Of a stretch of DNA of 64,000 nucleotides, positions 1-29,100 are shown piece after piece. A program made the position numbers and the translations under genes. Below the pieces are notes generated by a model that ran no database searches, had not been told where the DNA came from, and saw nothing but the letters and a program-made list of their open reading frames with translations. Numbering within the stretch: position 1 is the stretch's first letter; each line of letters starts with the position of its first letter. The DNA is from Pelodera strongyloides (Eukaryota; Nematoda; Chromadorea; Rhabditida; Rhabditidae). The stretch is from contig JAANDG010000063.1 in the NCBI GenBank assembly GCA_036852015.1, positions 1 through 64,000 on the forward strand. The letters are read 5' to 3'.

Positions 1-40
1 GCATATTCTATACTTTTTAGAGACTCATAATAAAAGAGTA

Positions 41-230
41 ATGAGAGTAAGAGACAGGTTAAGAGGAAATCGCACCAATGACGAAGCCGATGTGCTTTCT
101 GGAGACGAGCAGGATCTCTTCGCCGAGACTCTCTTCAGATCTTTTGATTGTATCGGCAAGCAGCATGAGAAGATAGTCCAGCTGAAAGAAAAACACGATG
201 AGCCAAACTTGTTCGATACATTTTGTTTCC
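41..230 (+). other. possible open exon or ORF remnant, unassigned
   Basis: An open frame of about 63 codons starts at an ATG at 41, shortly after a TTTTTAG that could be a splice acceptor. It is hydrophilic and acidic (for example GDEQDLFAETLFRS) and has the look of a coding helix. The frame runs straight into the foldback element at 231, so the rest of the apparent ORF (to 373) is mobile-element sequence. I do not recognise the protein and cannot show a donor site. It could be an exon of a gene entering from the left, or chance. Confidence 0.2.
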
Positions 231-718
231 TTGAAGGGATAGGTTCATCTCAAATCACTCTCTTTTTATTGTTTTTATTACTAATAGTACAAATATCACT
301 CACATTGAAAATCAAATCAAACACAGAACTGTACGCCTCGTGGAAGAAGCTTCCATTATTGGAAAAAAGTTGATATGAAGCCAGAATCTAAACGCAAAAA
401 CTAATACCGTACACAGATCGCGCGGGCCAATGGCAATTTGCCACGGTACAAACTACACTCGCAGGTAATTTATTTCCCACTGGCGGTATCATTTAAGTCG
501 CTCTTGGCTAATTGTCATTAGCCCGCCCGACCTGTGTACGGTATTAGTTTTTGCGTTTAGATTCTGGCTTCATATCAACTATTTTCCAATAATGGAAGCT
601 TCTTCCACGAGGCGCACAGTTCTGTGTTTGATTTACTTTTCATTGTGAATGCTATTTGTACTATTATCAATAAAAACAATAAAAAGAGAAGTGATTTGAG
701 ATGAACCTATCCCTTTAA
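231..718. mobile_element. foldback MITE-like element 1
   Basis: A long imperfect palindrome. The left end TTGAAGGGATAGGTTCATCT (from 231) is matched by the reverse complement of the right end at 699-718 (TTAAAGGGATAGG...). Pairing continues inward through the arms: 'GTGGAAGAAGCTTCCA' near 340-356 pairs with 594-611, and the stretch around 376-416 pairs with 534-572. Its ends share the TTAAAGGG signature with the elements at 39741 and 44643. The left flank is TTGA rather than TTAA, so one target-site copy has probably mutated. No transposase is encoded, so it is non-autonomous. Confidence 0.85.
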
Positions 719-1271
719 TAAATGTTATGTTATGTTATGTTATGAAGGTGAGCCTAAAATGAAGATTATGTGTGTGCTGAGCCATTGTGCATGAGGAAAG
801 ATATAAATTTGGCAGTTTTTTACACCATGGCGGGAGGTCAAGTTTGCTGAATGCGTATGTTCACTACGTTGACAATTTTTTTTATAGACAACCCAACAAC
901 CCAACGACGAGTACAGAATACAATTTTGAATTACCTTGGTATCCTTTTGCGCAACAACTTCCAGGTACGGCACTGGCACTCGTCCCTCCTCCTCAGCAGA
1001 TCCTTGGTCACTATAGACAACACTTATGAAAATAAGCTCTACTGAGAATTATTATAAATACTTCTAAGCAAAGTTCCGTATGATCCATTTTATGCACGCA
1101 CATCTACAGTACGCTATCGAAGTAGACTAACATGCCCCTGAATGTAATGTCTAACACACAATAAAATACTATTTTTATAGGGCATACTTGTTAAAATTTA
1201 CTTGTTAAAATAAGTCACATTACTTGTTAAAATTAAATATCACAGAATTATGCGTAGCAGCGTATGGTACC
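719..1271. other. gene-free 3' flank of the KH gene; simple repeats
   Basis: No supported gene. It holds a short (ATGTT)n run at about 720-744, two overlapping short plus-strand ORFs (787-1045) with no recognisable content, and three copies of ACTTGTTAAAAT at 1185-1196, 1200-1211 and 1222-1233, just downstream of the KH gene's stop. No clear AATAAA was seen in the minus orientation. Confidence 0.5.
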
Positions 1272-2644
1272 TTAACTAGTGGTCACATGCACAGGGGTTT
1301 CCTGCTCATAAATTCTGTACGACCTAACCACCGAACATACATAACCATTGAATACTTACGTTTCCTTAAATGATCCGTTCAAATCTTCTACTAGAAGGTC
1401 CTCGACGCTACTCGGTTCTTTGGTTACGACGCGCAGCAAACACTGTAAATGCAGCAATAGGAAGTCCACCTCTATCACAAATTTTCATACCTCAATAAAT
1501 GATAAATCCTTGCAATGGGTTCAACACAAAATGACATAAAGTCTTACGCCGGATTCTTCTTGGAGGCGGTTGATGTTAGATCCCTTGTTTCCAATTATCA
1601 GCCCAACAACTGCAGATGGCAAGCGAATGTAGCGGCAGCCATACACTTCTAGAAAAACATATGGAATGAGCCCACAGACCACAGAAAACCATCAAAAGTC
1701 GGTCGCAACATCGTTTCCATCGAGAAACAGTTTTAGCGATTGGTCTCCAGTCATTTTGTAACAACTTGAAGACCATTTACGGACAAAATGGACGGCCGAC
1801 ATCGGATTTCACATTTATTAATTTCCACATGAACGCTCTAAGTAACTAACCTTTCGGTGCCGAGAGGGAACCGTCGCCTCCTTGCGATTGATCATCTCCA
1901 ATTAGATGCTGGAGGATAGCGTATCCAGTAACAGTGAAACTCGCTGCGATTGAAGCCTAGAAAGGCGGACAATGAAATGATGAAGCAGGTTGAGCACAAT
2001 ATTACATAGTTTTGCACACGTTACGGTAAATTACACCGAACACCAACCTTGAGGAGATTAGACACCATGATGGCGTATTGATACGGTGAAGCTTTCTAAA
2101 GATAAAGTAGAAAGTGGTGGGTGAACGTAGGTCAGCGGAAGATGATCTAAAAGTTAGACTTTAGACAGTCAGTGATCATAAGTATTCACAAGAAAGAAAT
2201 TATATACATAGAGAATCTTATGTTAGAAAAAATTGGTCTAAAGTAAATATGAAAAGAAAGAAATAATTCTTCCAAAATTCAAAGTCCTGGTATTATAAAA
2301 TTCATAGAACGAAAGCACCACATAGAGATCTTTTTTGAAAGGTAAGTCAGTTATAGAATTTACTCTCTGCTAGAATATAAAGCGAGACATTGTAAAAAAG
2401 TGTACTATTCTTAAATATAAACTTGTAAAGACTAGAGTCCAATAGTAGATTGTAAGAGAAGCCACAAGGACGACAAAAAATGGAATGGAATGGGTTAGAA
2501 TGGACGACAAATCAACAAATTAATGCATATCATAAAACAATAGAGAAGTCAATACACTGTATATGTAACATAGCTAAGGCAAGTATCTGCATCATTGAGT
2601 CAAGAAAACTGTGGTCTTACATATTGGTGAGGAATTGATTGCAT
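1272..2644 (-). CDS. small single-KH-domain RNA-binding protein
   Basis: Six-exon model on the minus strand: 2621-2644 (start), 2048-2095, 1851-1956, 1548-1648, 1360-1442 and 1272-1314 (stop TAA at 1272-1274). Phases agree throughout and give 134 aa. Residues about 61-115 form a KH (type I) RNA-binding fold. The core reads IRLPSAVVGLIIGNKGSNIN, with the nucleic-acid-binding GxxG loop as GNKG at 79-82, followed by RLQEESG. N-terminal to it lies an alpha-helical stretch (AIMVSNLLK and ASFTVTGYAILQHLIG). KH proteins bind single-stranded RNA or DNA; the exact relative is unknown to me. The KH exon is very secure. The first 24-nt exon (MQSIPHQY) and the last exon are weaker: the last intron is only 45 nt, and an in-frame alternative acceptor at 1324 would make it 36 nt. 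More 5' exons may exist. It lies 1.2 kb downstream of the LAPTM-like gene on the same strand, so co-transcription is possible but not shown. Confidence 0.72.
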
Positions 2645-3812
2645 GCTAATTGAACTTTTGGTCGCGCAATGTCATCATCACGCCTCTGGCACATATGCGA
2701 CAATTGCATCCTGCTAGCGCACAGGCATGAGCATACTACACAGCAAACAACGGGCCCCCGCTTATTAGGTGTTTTTTTTCCGACTCGGTCCTCCGTACTA
2801 CTTCTCTCTCTCACGTTAGGGAGCTTCCTTGCTCGGGCAGAAAAACCGCGAATGGTCACCACATCAAATCGAAGATTCCCACATAAGTACATCAGCCGGC
2901 ACGACTTATCAGCAGACTCTCGAATAAGTACTGTGCCACTTTTCGAGATGAACTCCTGGATCGCATAATTGACGTTTCGGTTAAAGGAGAGCGCGACTAG
3001 CTGATTCTTCCGCGCGAGTTTCATCAATGTGCTACTAAACTCTCGTACACCACGGGCCCTCGGATCCCGCCTTCAGGATACACTTCCTACAGATAAGCCC
3101 AAATTAAAATTTCCTACATAAAAGTGGAAATTTTGAACTACCGACCTTCAAAAGCAAGTATAATACTAACTGATAATATGCAATAATTCAAATTTGCTAA
3201 TGGTCTTCAACTTTTGTAGCAAGTTTCTCAATGACTTTTATATGAAGGCCGCCCTGAATGAGGTTTTATATACGAAACGATAACATGCTCTTACAGTTAA
3301 CTGTTATTTTGATGTGTTCCATTGTTTTTGCTTTTACTCACACTATTAATAGCGAAAAACCTAAAACATGGTAAAAAACCGAGCGCGCCTCGTTTTGTTT
3401 TTAATTAATTGAAAGTGTCGGAGCGATAAACAATTAATTCAGTTCTGAGAATCACGGTACACTACATCGTTGGATACTAGTACATCATATTCCAAAAAAA
3501 CATATGCATACATAAAACATTTATTTATTAATACCCGTATTAAAACATTCATTCGCATGTGAACACACGAGTTACCAAATACACATCAAGTACAAATAGA
3601 CAGAATTGGGATGCTATGTAGATATGGGATACCATCAGTGATTTTTTGAATTAACTTTTTTTTAAATATGTAGCTTCAAAACATGTAGACTGCTCGTAAC
3701 TAAGTAAAGAAAGTGCAACTTTCGTTACATTACTATATATTTTTAAAGTATGTTGCTTCTTTGAGGATATGTCTTGTGCAAATTAGCCAATTGCATGAGA
3801 GATAGATGATAA
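2645..3812. other. spacer between KH and LAPTM-like genes; GC-rich ORF overlap
   Basis: Contains a GC-richer block (about 2660-3090) open on both strands: a 136-codon minus frame at 2617-3027 and a 99-codon plus frame at 2669-2968. I recognise neither and see no splice signals that tie them to the KH gene. The block may be a CpG-rich 5' region or promoter of the KH gene. The rest (3090-3812) is AT-rich and includes the likely 3' UTR of the LAPTM-like gene. Confidence 0.4.
3520..3529 (-). terminator. candidate poly(A) signals of the LAPTM-like gene
   Basis: Two overlapping AATAAA hexamers on the minus strand (3524-3529 and 3520-3525), about 285 nt downstream of the stop codon at 3813. The hexamer is the canonical metazoan cleavage and polyadenylation signal. 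Its use here is inferred. Confidence 0.5.
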
Positions 3813-5797
3813 CTATACAATTTCCCTCTCGGCTATCACAGTACGCCCTGATGAGTCATATTTAACGGCCACGTCGCTTTGCGCCCGAGCCGCTTCAAGA
3901 TCACGGAAGTAGACGTAGCACCTAAAATATTCACTTTGATTCCACACTATTCAGTACAAGATGCCCATAATCAAAACTAAGTGATTCAATTCACAGTTTT
4001 ACAGGGAGTTAAATTCGGACCCAAAAAAAAGAGTTCGCTCTTTTTTTGCCGAAAAATTATCTACATGTCACGCAAACGCACAACATAAATATGATGTCTA
4101 ATTAATTCATTTAAACAAAGGTCTAATTATTATATTTAAACGAGCATAGGATGCTAATCAGATAATTCATGCGTTCGTGAAAGAACAATAGTTAATTAGG
4201 CGTTCCTGATAGCTTAGATGTGCTATTTTTGTGGGTCTAAAACAAACGCTTTCAATTAGGTAACGCTGAAAGGTAGCAGCACTGCTCGGGTGTGTATGTT
4301 TCGGAAAGCTTATAAAATACAAATACTTACTTATAAACAACAATTCCAAACCAGGAGGTCACAATGATGGTGATTAGAAGTGCCATACACAAGAAGATGG
4401 CAGCCATCGTAGTCACTAAACAATAACGGAATATGAAATTAAATAAAGAATAATTTTAATTATATGTATTAAATATTTTTTTCTCACGAGCGTTACTGAT
4501 GTGCGCCACAGATTTTCTACACTATTACCGCGGCGAGACTAGCTGGACCAGTTGGTTTGCTCTGCATCACCCGGTTACACCCTGTGCTAGTCGACCTAGC
4601 TACGGTGGCACATGGGTGCGCAGCTTGCGTGTGGTGGACAGCCACACCTGTAGGAGTCTGTCTTTATTAATAAACATCTACATATTTAACCTACTCATAT
4701 TTGTCTGCGTCTCCTTGTGAAGTGCCACTTCCAATTCTCTCTCATCAGTACTCAACGTTGCTTCTCTGAAAGTTTTTAGTCACAAATTTTTTGTGAATCA
4801 CACATGCGAATCTACTCCGCAGATCAAATGATCCGAATCTGTAAGTATCGTCTGTTTACCTCATATATTCAGCAGCTGGGGATTTCGAATCGAAAAGTGA
4901 CCAAATACACACAAACAGAAGGGCGAAGCAGAGTATGAGTTGTACAATCTAAATCAAAAAAACTATTATCGATGTGCTCAAGAAGGCGGTTTGATGGTAC
5001 TGTTGAGGACTATGGATATACAATACTTGGCTGTTTGCATTCTAGGTCACCAAAGACACTGCATCTTCATAACAAATTGCAATAAACAATTTCTGTTTAA
5101 ATACAGTAGCAACGCCTTACTTAGGGCAAAATACAATACCGACCTGATAAATTATGAATGGAATCAGAAGGGTTTTCATTTCTTGTCGCACTCCAACGAG
5201 TAGAAGTATAATACAGAGGAGATCAATAACGGTTGATGCCAGCTGAAAATAGCGCATACAGAATAATATACGAAGAACTAACTTATTGGTTTGCTAGAGT
5301 TATGGCAAATTTTATAAATCACTAAAGCACCCTAGTTAAAAATGGTGAAAGTCACTGCACACAACCCAACCTAAACGAAACACGGAACACGCCTCTACAT
5401 GTATATCAGGATCTCAAACATACAATAAAATACCGTACTACCTCCAAAAATCTGAAGTTTGTGGATTCCCGTCCAACGAAAGTGCTGGCTAGCACAATGA
5501 GAGCCAAAAAGAGCGAAGTGATTCCAACTAGCAAGGAACCTTGCTGCAAAAGTATATTACTTACATAGAGGTTATATATACAGTCAAGAGTCTTTGTGTA
5601 AAGCCCCATGATCCTTTGTCTATTACGGCATTATTTTTATATCATTTTCATTAGTGGAAAGATGGATTATTTTATTTAAGAAAAAAACATAAACCGAATG
5701 AAAACGTAATACAAACCTTCACATGCACAGTTCCACAGCAGCATTTATATTTTGGTTCGAAATGCGATATTTGAAGGGTAGGATCAGAGATTTTCAT
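3813..5797 (-). CDS. LAPTM4-like four-pass membrane protein
   Basis: Seven coding exons on the minus strand: 5717-5797, 5442-5543, 5144-5242, 4860-4948, 4695-4765, 4331-4415 and 3813-3921 (stop TAG). All phases agree, giving 211 aa. A cysteine cluster (CCCGTVHVK, from residue 19) precedes the first membrane segment, as in lysosome-associated transmembrane protein (LAPTM) family members. Four hydrophobic segments follow at about 30-50, 62-80, 85-111 and 151-175. A polar loop of about 35 residues (exon 5, STDERELEVALHKETQ) sits between the third and fourth, and the tail is short and cytosolic (YDSSGRTVIAEREIV). LAPTM proteins reside in late endosomes and lysosomes and influence sorting of transporters and signalling lipids; assignment to that role is by family. 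No PPxY motif was seen in the tail. The start ATG lies 4 nt after GATTACAG, a typical trans-splice acceptor. It shares orientation with the KH gene downstream. Confidence 0.85.
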
Positions 5798-5801
5798 CTT
5801 T

Positions 5802-5809
5802 CTGTAATC
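5802..5809 (-). other. trans-splice acceptor for the LAPTM-like gene
   Basis: GATTACAG immediately upstream of AAAGATG on the minus strand. No upstream donor exon is apparent, so a spliced leader is the likely partner. Inferred from nematode practice. Confidence 0.45.
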
Positions 5810-8800
5810 AATGCAACATTTCTAACATAAAATAAAATAACAGCAGAAAAGCAACATAGTGCACTGAACAGTAAACTATTTATGTTAAGAATATTCGACA
5901 CATGGAAAACAACTGATTTGCACATATCAAGTGATTTCTAATGTTCGTTGCGCGTACGGAATGACTGACTATCGTGTATTATAAAAATGAGAGAAATCGG
6001 GGAGAAGAATTTCCGGTTTATCCATTGCAGATATGACGAGAAATGGAATAGGTTAGAAGGTAGGTAAAACTAATCAATAACAAGAATAATATTTTTAAAT
6101 GCAGATGTGAGATCGAATCGAGCCCAGTACACCGATTACGGTACTCATAAACACTCAAACCCAAAACATGTAGTACGACCAAAAGTGCAATCAAATCGCT
6201 CGATCGAAAAATATATTTCTAAACAATATATCGATAAAATGTTGAGACGAGCAGGATTTCTAGGAGATCTCGAAAACATCAAAACAGGTTTAGCGTGCCA
6301 TAGCCTGGCTTAAAGTTTAGGGCAATTTTAGTCCGGTTACCAGCAAAACGTATATTATATTACGAGAAATTGCTGCGTCTAATAGTTATCCAATTAAGCT
6401 GTCACCTTTACAGGCAGGTTAATCTAATAATTGTTTGCACTCCATTAAATACAATGATTTGCAACAGTCAAACGCGGTTGTACAATATAATGTGTATCAG
6501 ATCGATAGGATCAATCCGCGTGGTGTGACAAATACATCAACGAAAGAACGAATTTGATCTATTGATACTCCTAAGTTTTGTTGTTTTTTGTGCATGAGCT
6601 ATTTCCATTCAGGGCCGTTTGGCGAAAAGACAGTAACAGGAAGGTTTGGTAGGAACAGAGACTAGCGAACGAAACGAGAAACGAAGGTAGCCGAGTAAAG
6701 TAGGCGCGAGACGACAGATTCGGCAAGATGCGATAAGCAAAGGTTGCGAATTCGAGAGCGAGAGAAGGTCACGAGATATAGAGAGTTCAATTGACAGACA
6801 ATATCCATGGGTGAAAACAGTGGTCTTTAATGCTAGAAAGGATAGGAAGCTAAAAGGTAGGATCGTCTTAAACAGAGCATAACTTGCAGATATTGTTGCC
6901 ACAGGCATATGCAAAAACATATCCAGAGAGAAGCTCAATAATAACCAGGAAACGTGTGTTTCTCTGTATTGTCGAAGAGTCATTCACAGGCATTCACAGG
7001 CTTGCAATACCTCACAATTACACCTGAAGTGTATGGTAATATAGCACTTGAAGAGCAAGTTTCAAGAGGCAAAAGAGACGATTCGAATGATCGAGTTCAA
7101 GAGAAAGATTTCAAGGTTTCGATCACTTTTCGAGAACTGCGTTATGCGGAATGCAAAAAGTAGAAAGAATTTTCAGTACTACTGTAGCTTGCTAACTTCT
7201 ACAGCTGAACGAATAACTTCTTGAAAATAAAAATAACTAAATAAAATGAAACATAGCGCCGTTGACATATTTCCTACTTTCCTACATAGCGTATCTGACC
7301 TCCTGGACTCTTTCCCGCAGGTACTATGATCACTAAATCGATTGGCAATGCTAATTACGCTATGCAATTGCCAAACAAGACAATAGCTGAAACAATTAAC
7401 GCACAATGTGAGATTCAACGATTTTCCGCGATTTTGTATTACTGAAATACTTTGTAGGGCTGAACGGTTCCTGTGAAAATGAAAACAAAAACCGGTATAA
7501 CAAAAAGTACGAGTTTGCCAAAAAGAAGTAAAAAACAAACAAAGACTCCACGAGTTGTTTTTGGCGAGAATTCAGATAGTGTTTGAAAAAAAATAGAAAA
7601 TGAATATAAGCACCATGGTGATGAAACCCGTTTTCCTTGTAATGTTTCCTTGTAATTGTATCTAGTCTAATTAAGCGACAATTGTTTGTGGCATATATGT
7701 ATATTATATACCTTTGTAGCGGATTAAATAAAAGATATAAATAGGCGCATTAAGCCGAGATGAATACGAAAAGAGAATAACAAATTTATAATTCTCCATA
7801 AGGAACTAAATTGAGGTTTTTGAGAAATACAATCATAGTGCTGAGTTGTGAATTCTATTACTAAAAGAGCTCTATCACTAAAAAATCTAGAATGTCACTG
7901 GAAATAAATGAAAAGCGAAAAGTGGTGCACGGAAAATCGCACCAAATTTAAAAGAGAACTCTCGACCTCGATAAAAGTTGATGAATTCTTTATTTGCGTA
8001 AAATATGTACATGAAATTTCAGCAGAAGCTGATTTGCTGAGTGCATCCCGCATACGTTTTAAACCATTTCCCGAAAAAATCCACCAACAAGTTGAACTCG
8101 CAAATCTGCTTGGCATCAAACTAACATAAAAAGGAACTCTAAAGTAAAATATTCATTTTGTATCATAAGCAATAGCAGCACAACTTTAGGCCAGAGCTAT
8201 CGATATAAACAGAACATCGAAAAATATTGGCTATGTATACTCAAATAGGACGGTCTGTAAAGGTACCAATGATCGGAATTTCGTCTTTGTTGGGCGAACA
8301 GCGCGAAACACCCATCCACGCCTGAGGTTTCCCAACTGATTTGTGGCGCGCTTTCTTTCACTAACACCTCTCTGACCTCTGGATCTTGATTTCTTTTCTC
8401 TCTCTCCTTTTCTCCATTTCAGTAAACTGCCTGTTTTCGTTTCTCACAAAATGTTCGTTCCGTACGACTAATTCTAACACTTTTAAAAAGTGCCATATAA
8501 AAATCAGTTGTTTGGAAAACTAGCGCAATGTAACCGAGATGTGACGTTCAACTGGCAGGAACGTGAATGTATTATGATCATCCTTTTTTGATATTGGGCC
8601 TTTGACCGTTTGTAGAAGCTAATAACGAAAGCTAGCTGTTTCAAAGCCTACTTGTAATTTGTACGTCCACCGTTCGCCTAACAAATCCATTTGCGCTTCG
8701 CGCGGAAGGTTTTGTCCTTTTGTTACCTAAACCATTTTAGGTTTGGACCTTTCTCATGGTCAGCCGCACTCACAATCAGATGTGTTTGTTCCTTTGGACA

Positions 8801-10170
8801 ACGACAAAATGTTTGAACTATCATTTTTATTGCTGGAGACATCCGCGTTCTAGAATTATTGATTGTGTGAAAGCACTGGAGAATTATACTGGTATACTGA
8901 AAAAAAAAACTTTTTTTGTTAGTTTCCTTCACAATAATTTATTTCACTCATGATTTTGAGCAGGAACCAAAAAGTTTATCTGCAATTTTTCAAATATTTC
9001 TCTTTTCCGGCATAGCGCATAAGTCGTTTCGAACTAATATTTCCCAGTCAGCTATTCAAATCTCTGGCACCCTGGATCACGTAGATGAAGCAAATTATTT
9101 GAAACCGCTTGATGTAAAATGCGCTTACTGTTCTATTTAAATAAATAAAAGCCATGTAGAAATCCTATAGGACTCAACGAAAACGTGGATAACATTTATT
9201 ATTCAATGCACACGCGATAATAAAGTGAACACTTTCATACGAATGTTGAGCGTAATGAATAGTCATAAAGTTTCCCTAATCATTGAAGTCAATCGTTGTT
9301 TGTGCATTATTTGGAGCAAAGATCTGGTTTCAATGATCGGGGAAATTCTACATCAAAACTAACATGTGAGTAATCTCTCGCACAAATCTCAATACAACGA
9401 CAGATCACTATAAAGGCTCTACAACGTGCATAGCATAGGTTTAGATTAGGTCATCGAAATGGAGTTACATATATACAAAAACGACTGTGAGTAGTTAAAA
9501 TGACACTTGTGAATATCGATGAACTGGTGAGTAGGGATGAAGGCTTATAAGTTTACGCGAAAAAATCCTAAACGATAACGGAACTATTGTAATATGAAGT
9601 TGCATACAAAAACATGCATTGGTACTAGGACCCGAATAGGACATATGCGTCAGTAGAATAAGCAAGACAAAATAATTGACAATGAAACTACATACACAAA
9701 AAAAACGGCAAAATACCCGATCAGTATTATACGGAGACACAAGGCCACTATAGGGCGCTTTTGAAGTGAATTCTTAGGCAGTTTTACTATAGATATATTT
9801 ACAAGTTTGACGTAAAGATTCGCACAAAGCACTACAAGAAAATTGTAGTTAATTAATGCCTCACCGAACATTACTGGCAGAAATGCGTGTCCATAACTAC
9901 CAGAAGCAATTAAAAAAAGTCATTAGATGAAATTTAACATCTTAAGCATAAAAAGACAACAACATTAGACATCTTAACATCTTAAGCATAAAAAGACAAC
10001 AACATTAGACAGGTCCGTAATCAGTTTACCCTGCTTTATACAATTGGACGACTATATGATATTTCATGAAAGTATTATGCTGACTTGCGCTTTTCGGCAA
10101 AAGCTCTTAAAGTTATGCAGTGAAGAGAACACATAATGTGCACAATATTAGATCATTAGTTTGCTTAAAG
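5810..10170. other. intergenic gap between the LAPTM-like gene and abl-1
   Basis: No gene I can support in about 4.3 kb. It holds a purine-rich plus-strand stretch at about 6620-6800, several short ORFs on both strands (such as 6107-6313, 7908-8129 and 8723-8953) with no recognisable motif, a pyrimidine-rich tract at about 8390-8420 and a 40-bp tandem duplication at 9934-10010. The right end should contain the abl-1 3' UTR; I found no AATAAA within the first few hundred bases after the stop. Confidence 0.5.
9934..10010. repeat. 40-bp tandem duplication
   Basis: A 40-bp unit beginning TTAACATCTTAAGCATAAAA occurs twice in succession (copies start at 9934 and 9974) with no mismatch in the shared part. 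It lies in the presumed abl-1 3' UTR or flank. Confidence 0.9.
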
Positions 10171-26128
<15,958 letters not shown>

Positions 26129-26198
26129 TGAGCAGCACTAAGCATTCAGAAATGGACGATCCGGATCCTCGAAAAATATGTCCTCAATTGTTGCGTGC
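26129..26198 (-). other. abl-1 5' UTR and trans-splice acceptor
   Basis: On the minus strand a good acceptor (CTTATTGCAG) ends just before 26198, leaving a 70-nt leader before the ATG at 26128. No upstream donor is apparent, so this is the likely spliced-leader attachment site, or the 3' end of a 5' UTR intron. Confidence 0.5.
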
Positions 26199-29100
26199 CT
26201 GCAATAAGATCATATGCTTTTCATGGTAAATGATAATACAGTATAAACGGTATTTTTATTGCGCACATAAAAAAAATTCCCACATAAGTACTAATGAACA
26301 TTCAAAACAAGGCACAAACAAACGTTATTAGGGATTGTATAACGAATGACAGTAGCGAGGCGCAAAGTTGAAAATTTTTAACAACTAAAGGCAAAGCTTG
26401 CCTTCCGACGGCTGCTATTAGCCCACAAAAAAAGCGAACGAAAAAAAGGAGTTAAAACTGTTAAGCGGGCGAGGTGGAGATAATCCGTTGGGGCAAGAAG
26501 CCGTAGAAGACAAATAAAGCGGAAGGGGTCGGTATGACATTCACATAAACACACAAGGGCACCCTAAATTAAAAGGGTGAAACTGGAAATTGTGTCTGAT
26601 AGTTAAACAACTCAACTGCAATTCAATCTGACGGCTCAGTGCTAGCATAACGACATCAATTGACGTAATGCTTAGGATATCTTATTAGTTATGACACACT
26701 AGTTATAATTTGATGGCAAATCGCAAAGTTGAGGCCGAGGCTTTAGAGCCATAGGCTTGTGAATGGTTTTATAAGTATGCAGTCCTTAGAAACTGGTTAC
26801 CACTAAGCGCAATCCCGAGGCTGTTTTGATCCATTCAACATTCCACTAAGGAGATTTGCAGTTTGTGAAAGAAAGAAGCCTCATTGAGACGGGAAAATAA
26901 TGATTTCTTTTCGGCTATTTATGAAAGCCATAGAACGTTAAGCTAAGCCAAGGTTGCGTACGGTTCTATTTGAATAAGAAATGCTTGTGGAGGGTCTGAA
27001 GCTAAATTCTACGTAACGCTGTGCTATATAAAATGAGATATTGTAAGTGATAACTAACATAATCTTAGTTAATACCTGTCTTATTCGTTTCCCAGTCTTA
27101 ATGCAAACGCGATTATTATTTGTCTATCCACCCGAAAAAAACCTACTGTAAAAATATAACCGCTGACTTATAAATTACAGCAATATATTTTAAAAGCAAG
27201 AACTGTCAAGCACAATGAAAATGTCATAATTCACATTTAGAAAAACACATGAATGGGAGGGGTTATTACAAATGTTATGGGTGGATTACTAAAAAGTGTT
27301 CATGAAATTTATGTATGCGAAGCCAAAAAACTGCACAATAAATCAACGACATTTCAGTAAAAGTTAACATGTTGAAGACATAACCTTTATACATTTCACT
27401 TTTTGCCACAAATTTGAACACTTCGTGAGCCACTCGAAGTAGTTCGCTGTAGTGCTTTTCACACATTTTCAGAACAGACGAAAAATAAACAAAAAGCACT
27501 GTGCACTCTCTATCTCACACCTTTTTCACACTTTGTCTCGAACACAATCACGCACTCTTTCAGCTTAAAAAAGCAGTAGGTTCCGATGCGAAAATAACAA
27601 AACATCGTCATTATATAAGGGTAGACACAACACCATTTTACTGAGTTTTTCTCAGGAAAATCGTTGAATAACCAACAGAAAGAAAATAGTCTAATTGGCC
27701 GAAAAGGCGGGTAAGATATGCAAATCTGTTGTGGTGCGCAAGTGTTGTGTGTGTATTGTGTGTTGTCGGATGGGCCCTTCATTTATTATCCCATCTGGGA
27801 ATAGCAGCCGATTTGTGCCCGGAGAGTACCAAAGAGAACAGAGAACAAATGAGAGCCAACGTGAGCAAAATGGAATAATTTCTAGCAGACAACCATGCGA
27901 AATTGCTTGTTTGTCTGCATACATTAGTTACTAATCAATTACAATAAAGTGAAATGCATATTTCACCGTTTTATCTTGACTCGTTCTCACAGATAATGAT
28001 TACGAAATGAGAGTTCACAAATGTTTACATACTGCATAGAGCCGTGACTTTCAATTGGAAAGTATCGCCAGTTTTGCAAAAGGACTAAAACATCCATCGA
28101 GTGCAAGCCAAGATTAAGAGAGAAACTAAGCCGGGGAAGGATATTTGACAAATGTGATTAAGTGCACGTTGCGTGAGGTGCAAACTAGGCGCGTTTATTT
28201 TTTTTTATTTTTTTTTTATTTTTTTAAAGAGAACTAATTTATGGTCTTGCCAAATTGAACAGAAGGCATCTCCATTTTAGTTGGTTCTTTATTCAGAGAC
28301 TCCGAACGCTAGTTACGCAGTTGTAATTTACATATTATTCGTGGAAAATGGCGTTTGAATTTATCACATGTAAAATACAGTCAAAATTCATTTACTACCA
28401 TTCAGTGCATCTATGGTGCAGTCCAACACAGCTATATCGGAAATGCATGTTGTCCAACTTTCTGATAAGTTATAAAGTAACGTTAGCAGCCGGAATAACA
28501 TATAGTAGTATTTGGGTGTCGGGTTCTATTCAAACTTCGCACTCCATTCAACGGAATTTCGCATGAGCGCCGTAGAAAAAGAGAGAGGTGCGGTGTCTAC
28601 ACCTTATAGAACACGATGTACTAGTAGTATATTTTGTACTAGAATTCCAAAGTCAATCTTGAACATCCCAAGCCAAAATAGAACATAATTTATGTGCTTA
28701 AAATAAGCCGACTGACACGATGAAACGCTGCATGAAATTGTATCATTTATGTAAAATTATTATCACGTCAAATAATATGGAAATACTAAATTACCGTATA
28801 CAGGTTAAATTATCAAAACAGAGAAGCGACCCGATAATATCTTTCCATGCAACTGTTTCACAAAACAAGTGATTATGAACATTTTTTGAGGAAAAAAAAG
28901 AGAACTAAAAAGTAATTATTATAAACGGCAAGGAAAGATTCATAACTCGTAAAATCGATATTTATAAAGATGACCAATAATAGGGTGGAGAGATGAACAG
29001 CTAAAGAGGTATGAGAAAGTAAAAGGGTTAGAGAAAGAGAGGCAGGCTAGTGTTATAGGTAGAATTCCCCCTGTCCAATTGCCCCCGAGTAGCGATTGAC

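Noticed and set aside
27275..27934. cluster of overlapping ORFs on both strands
   Set aside because: No conserved motifs or splice structure; overlapping opposite frames suggest chance.
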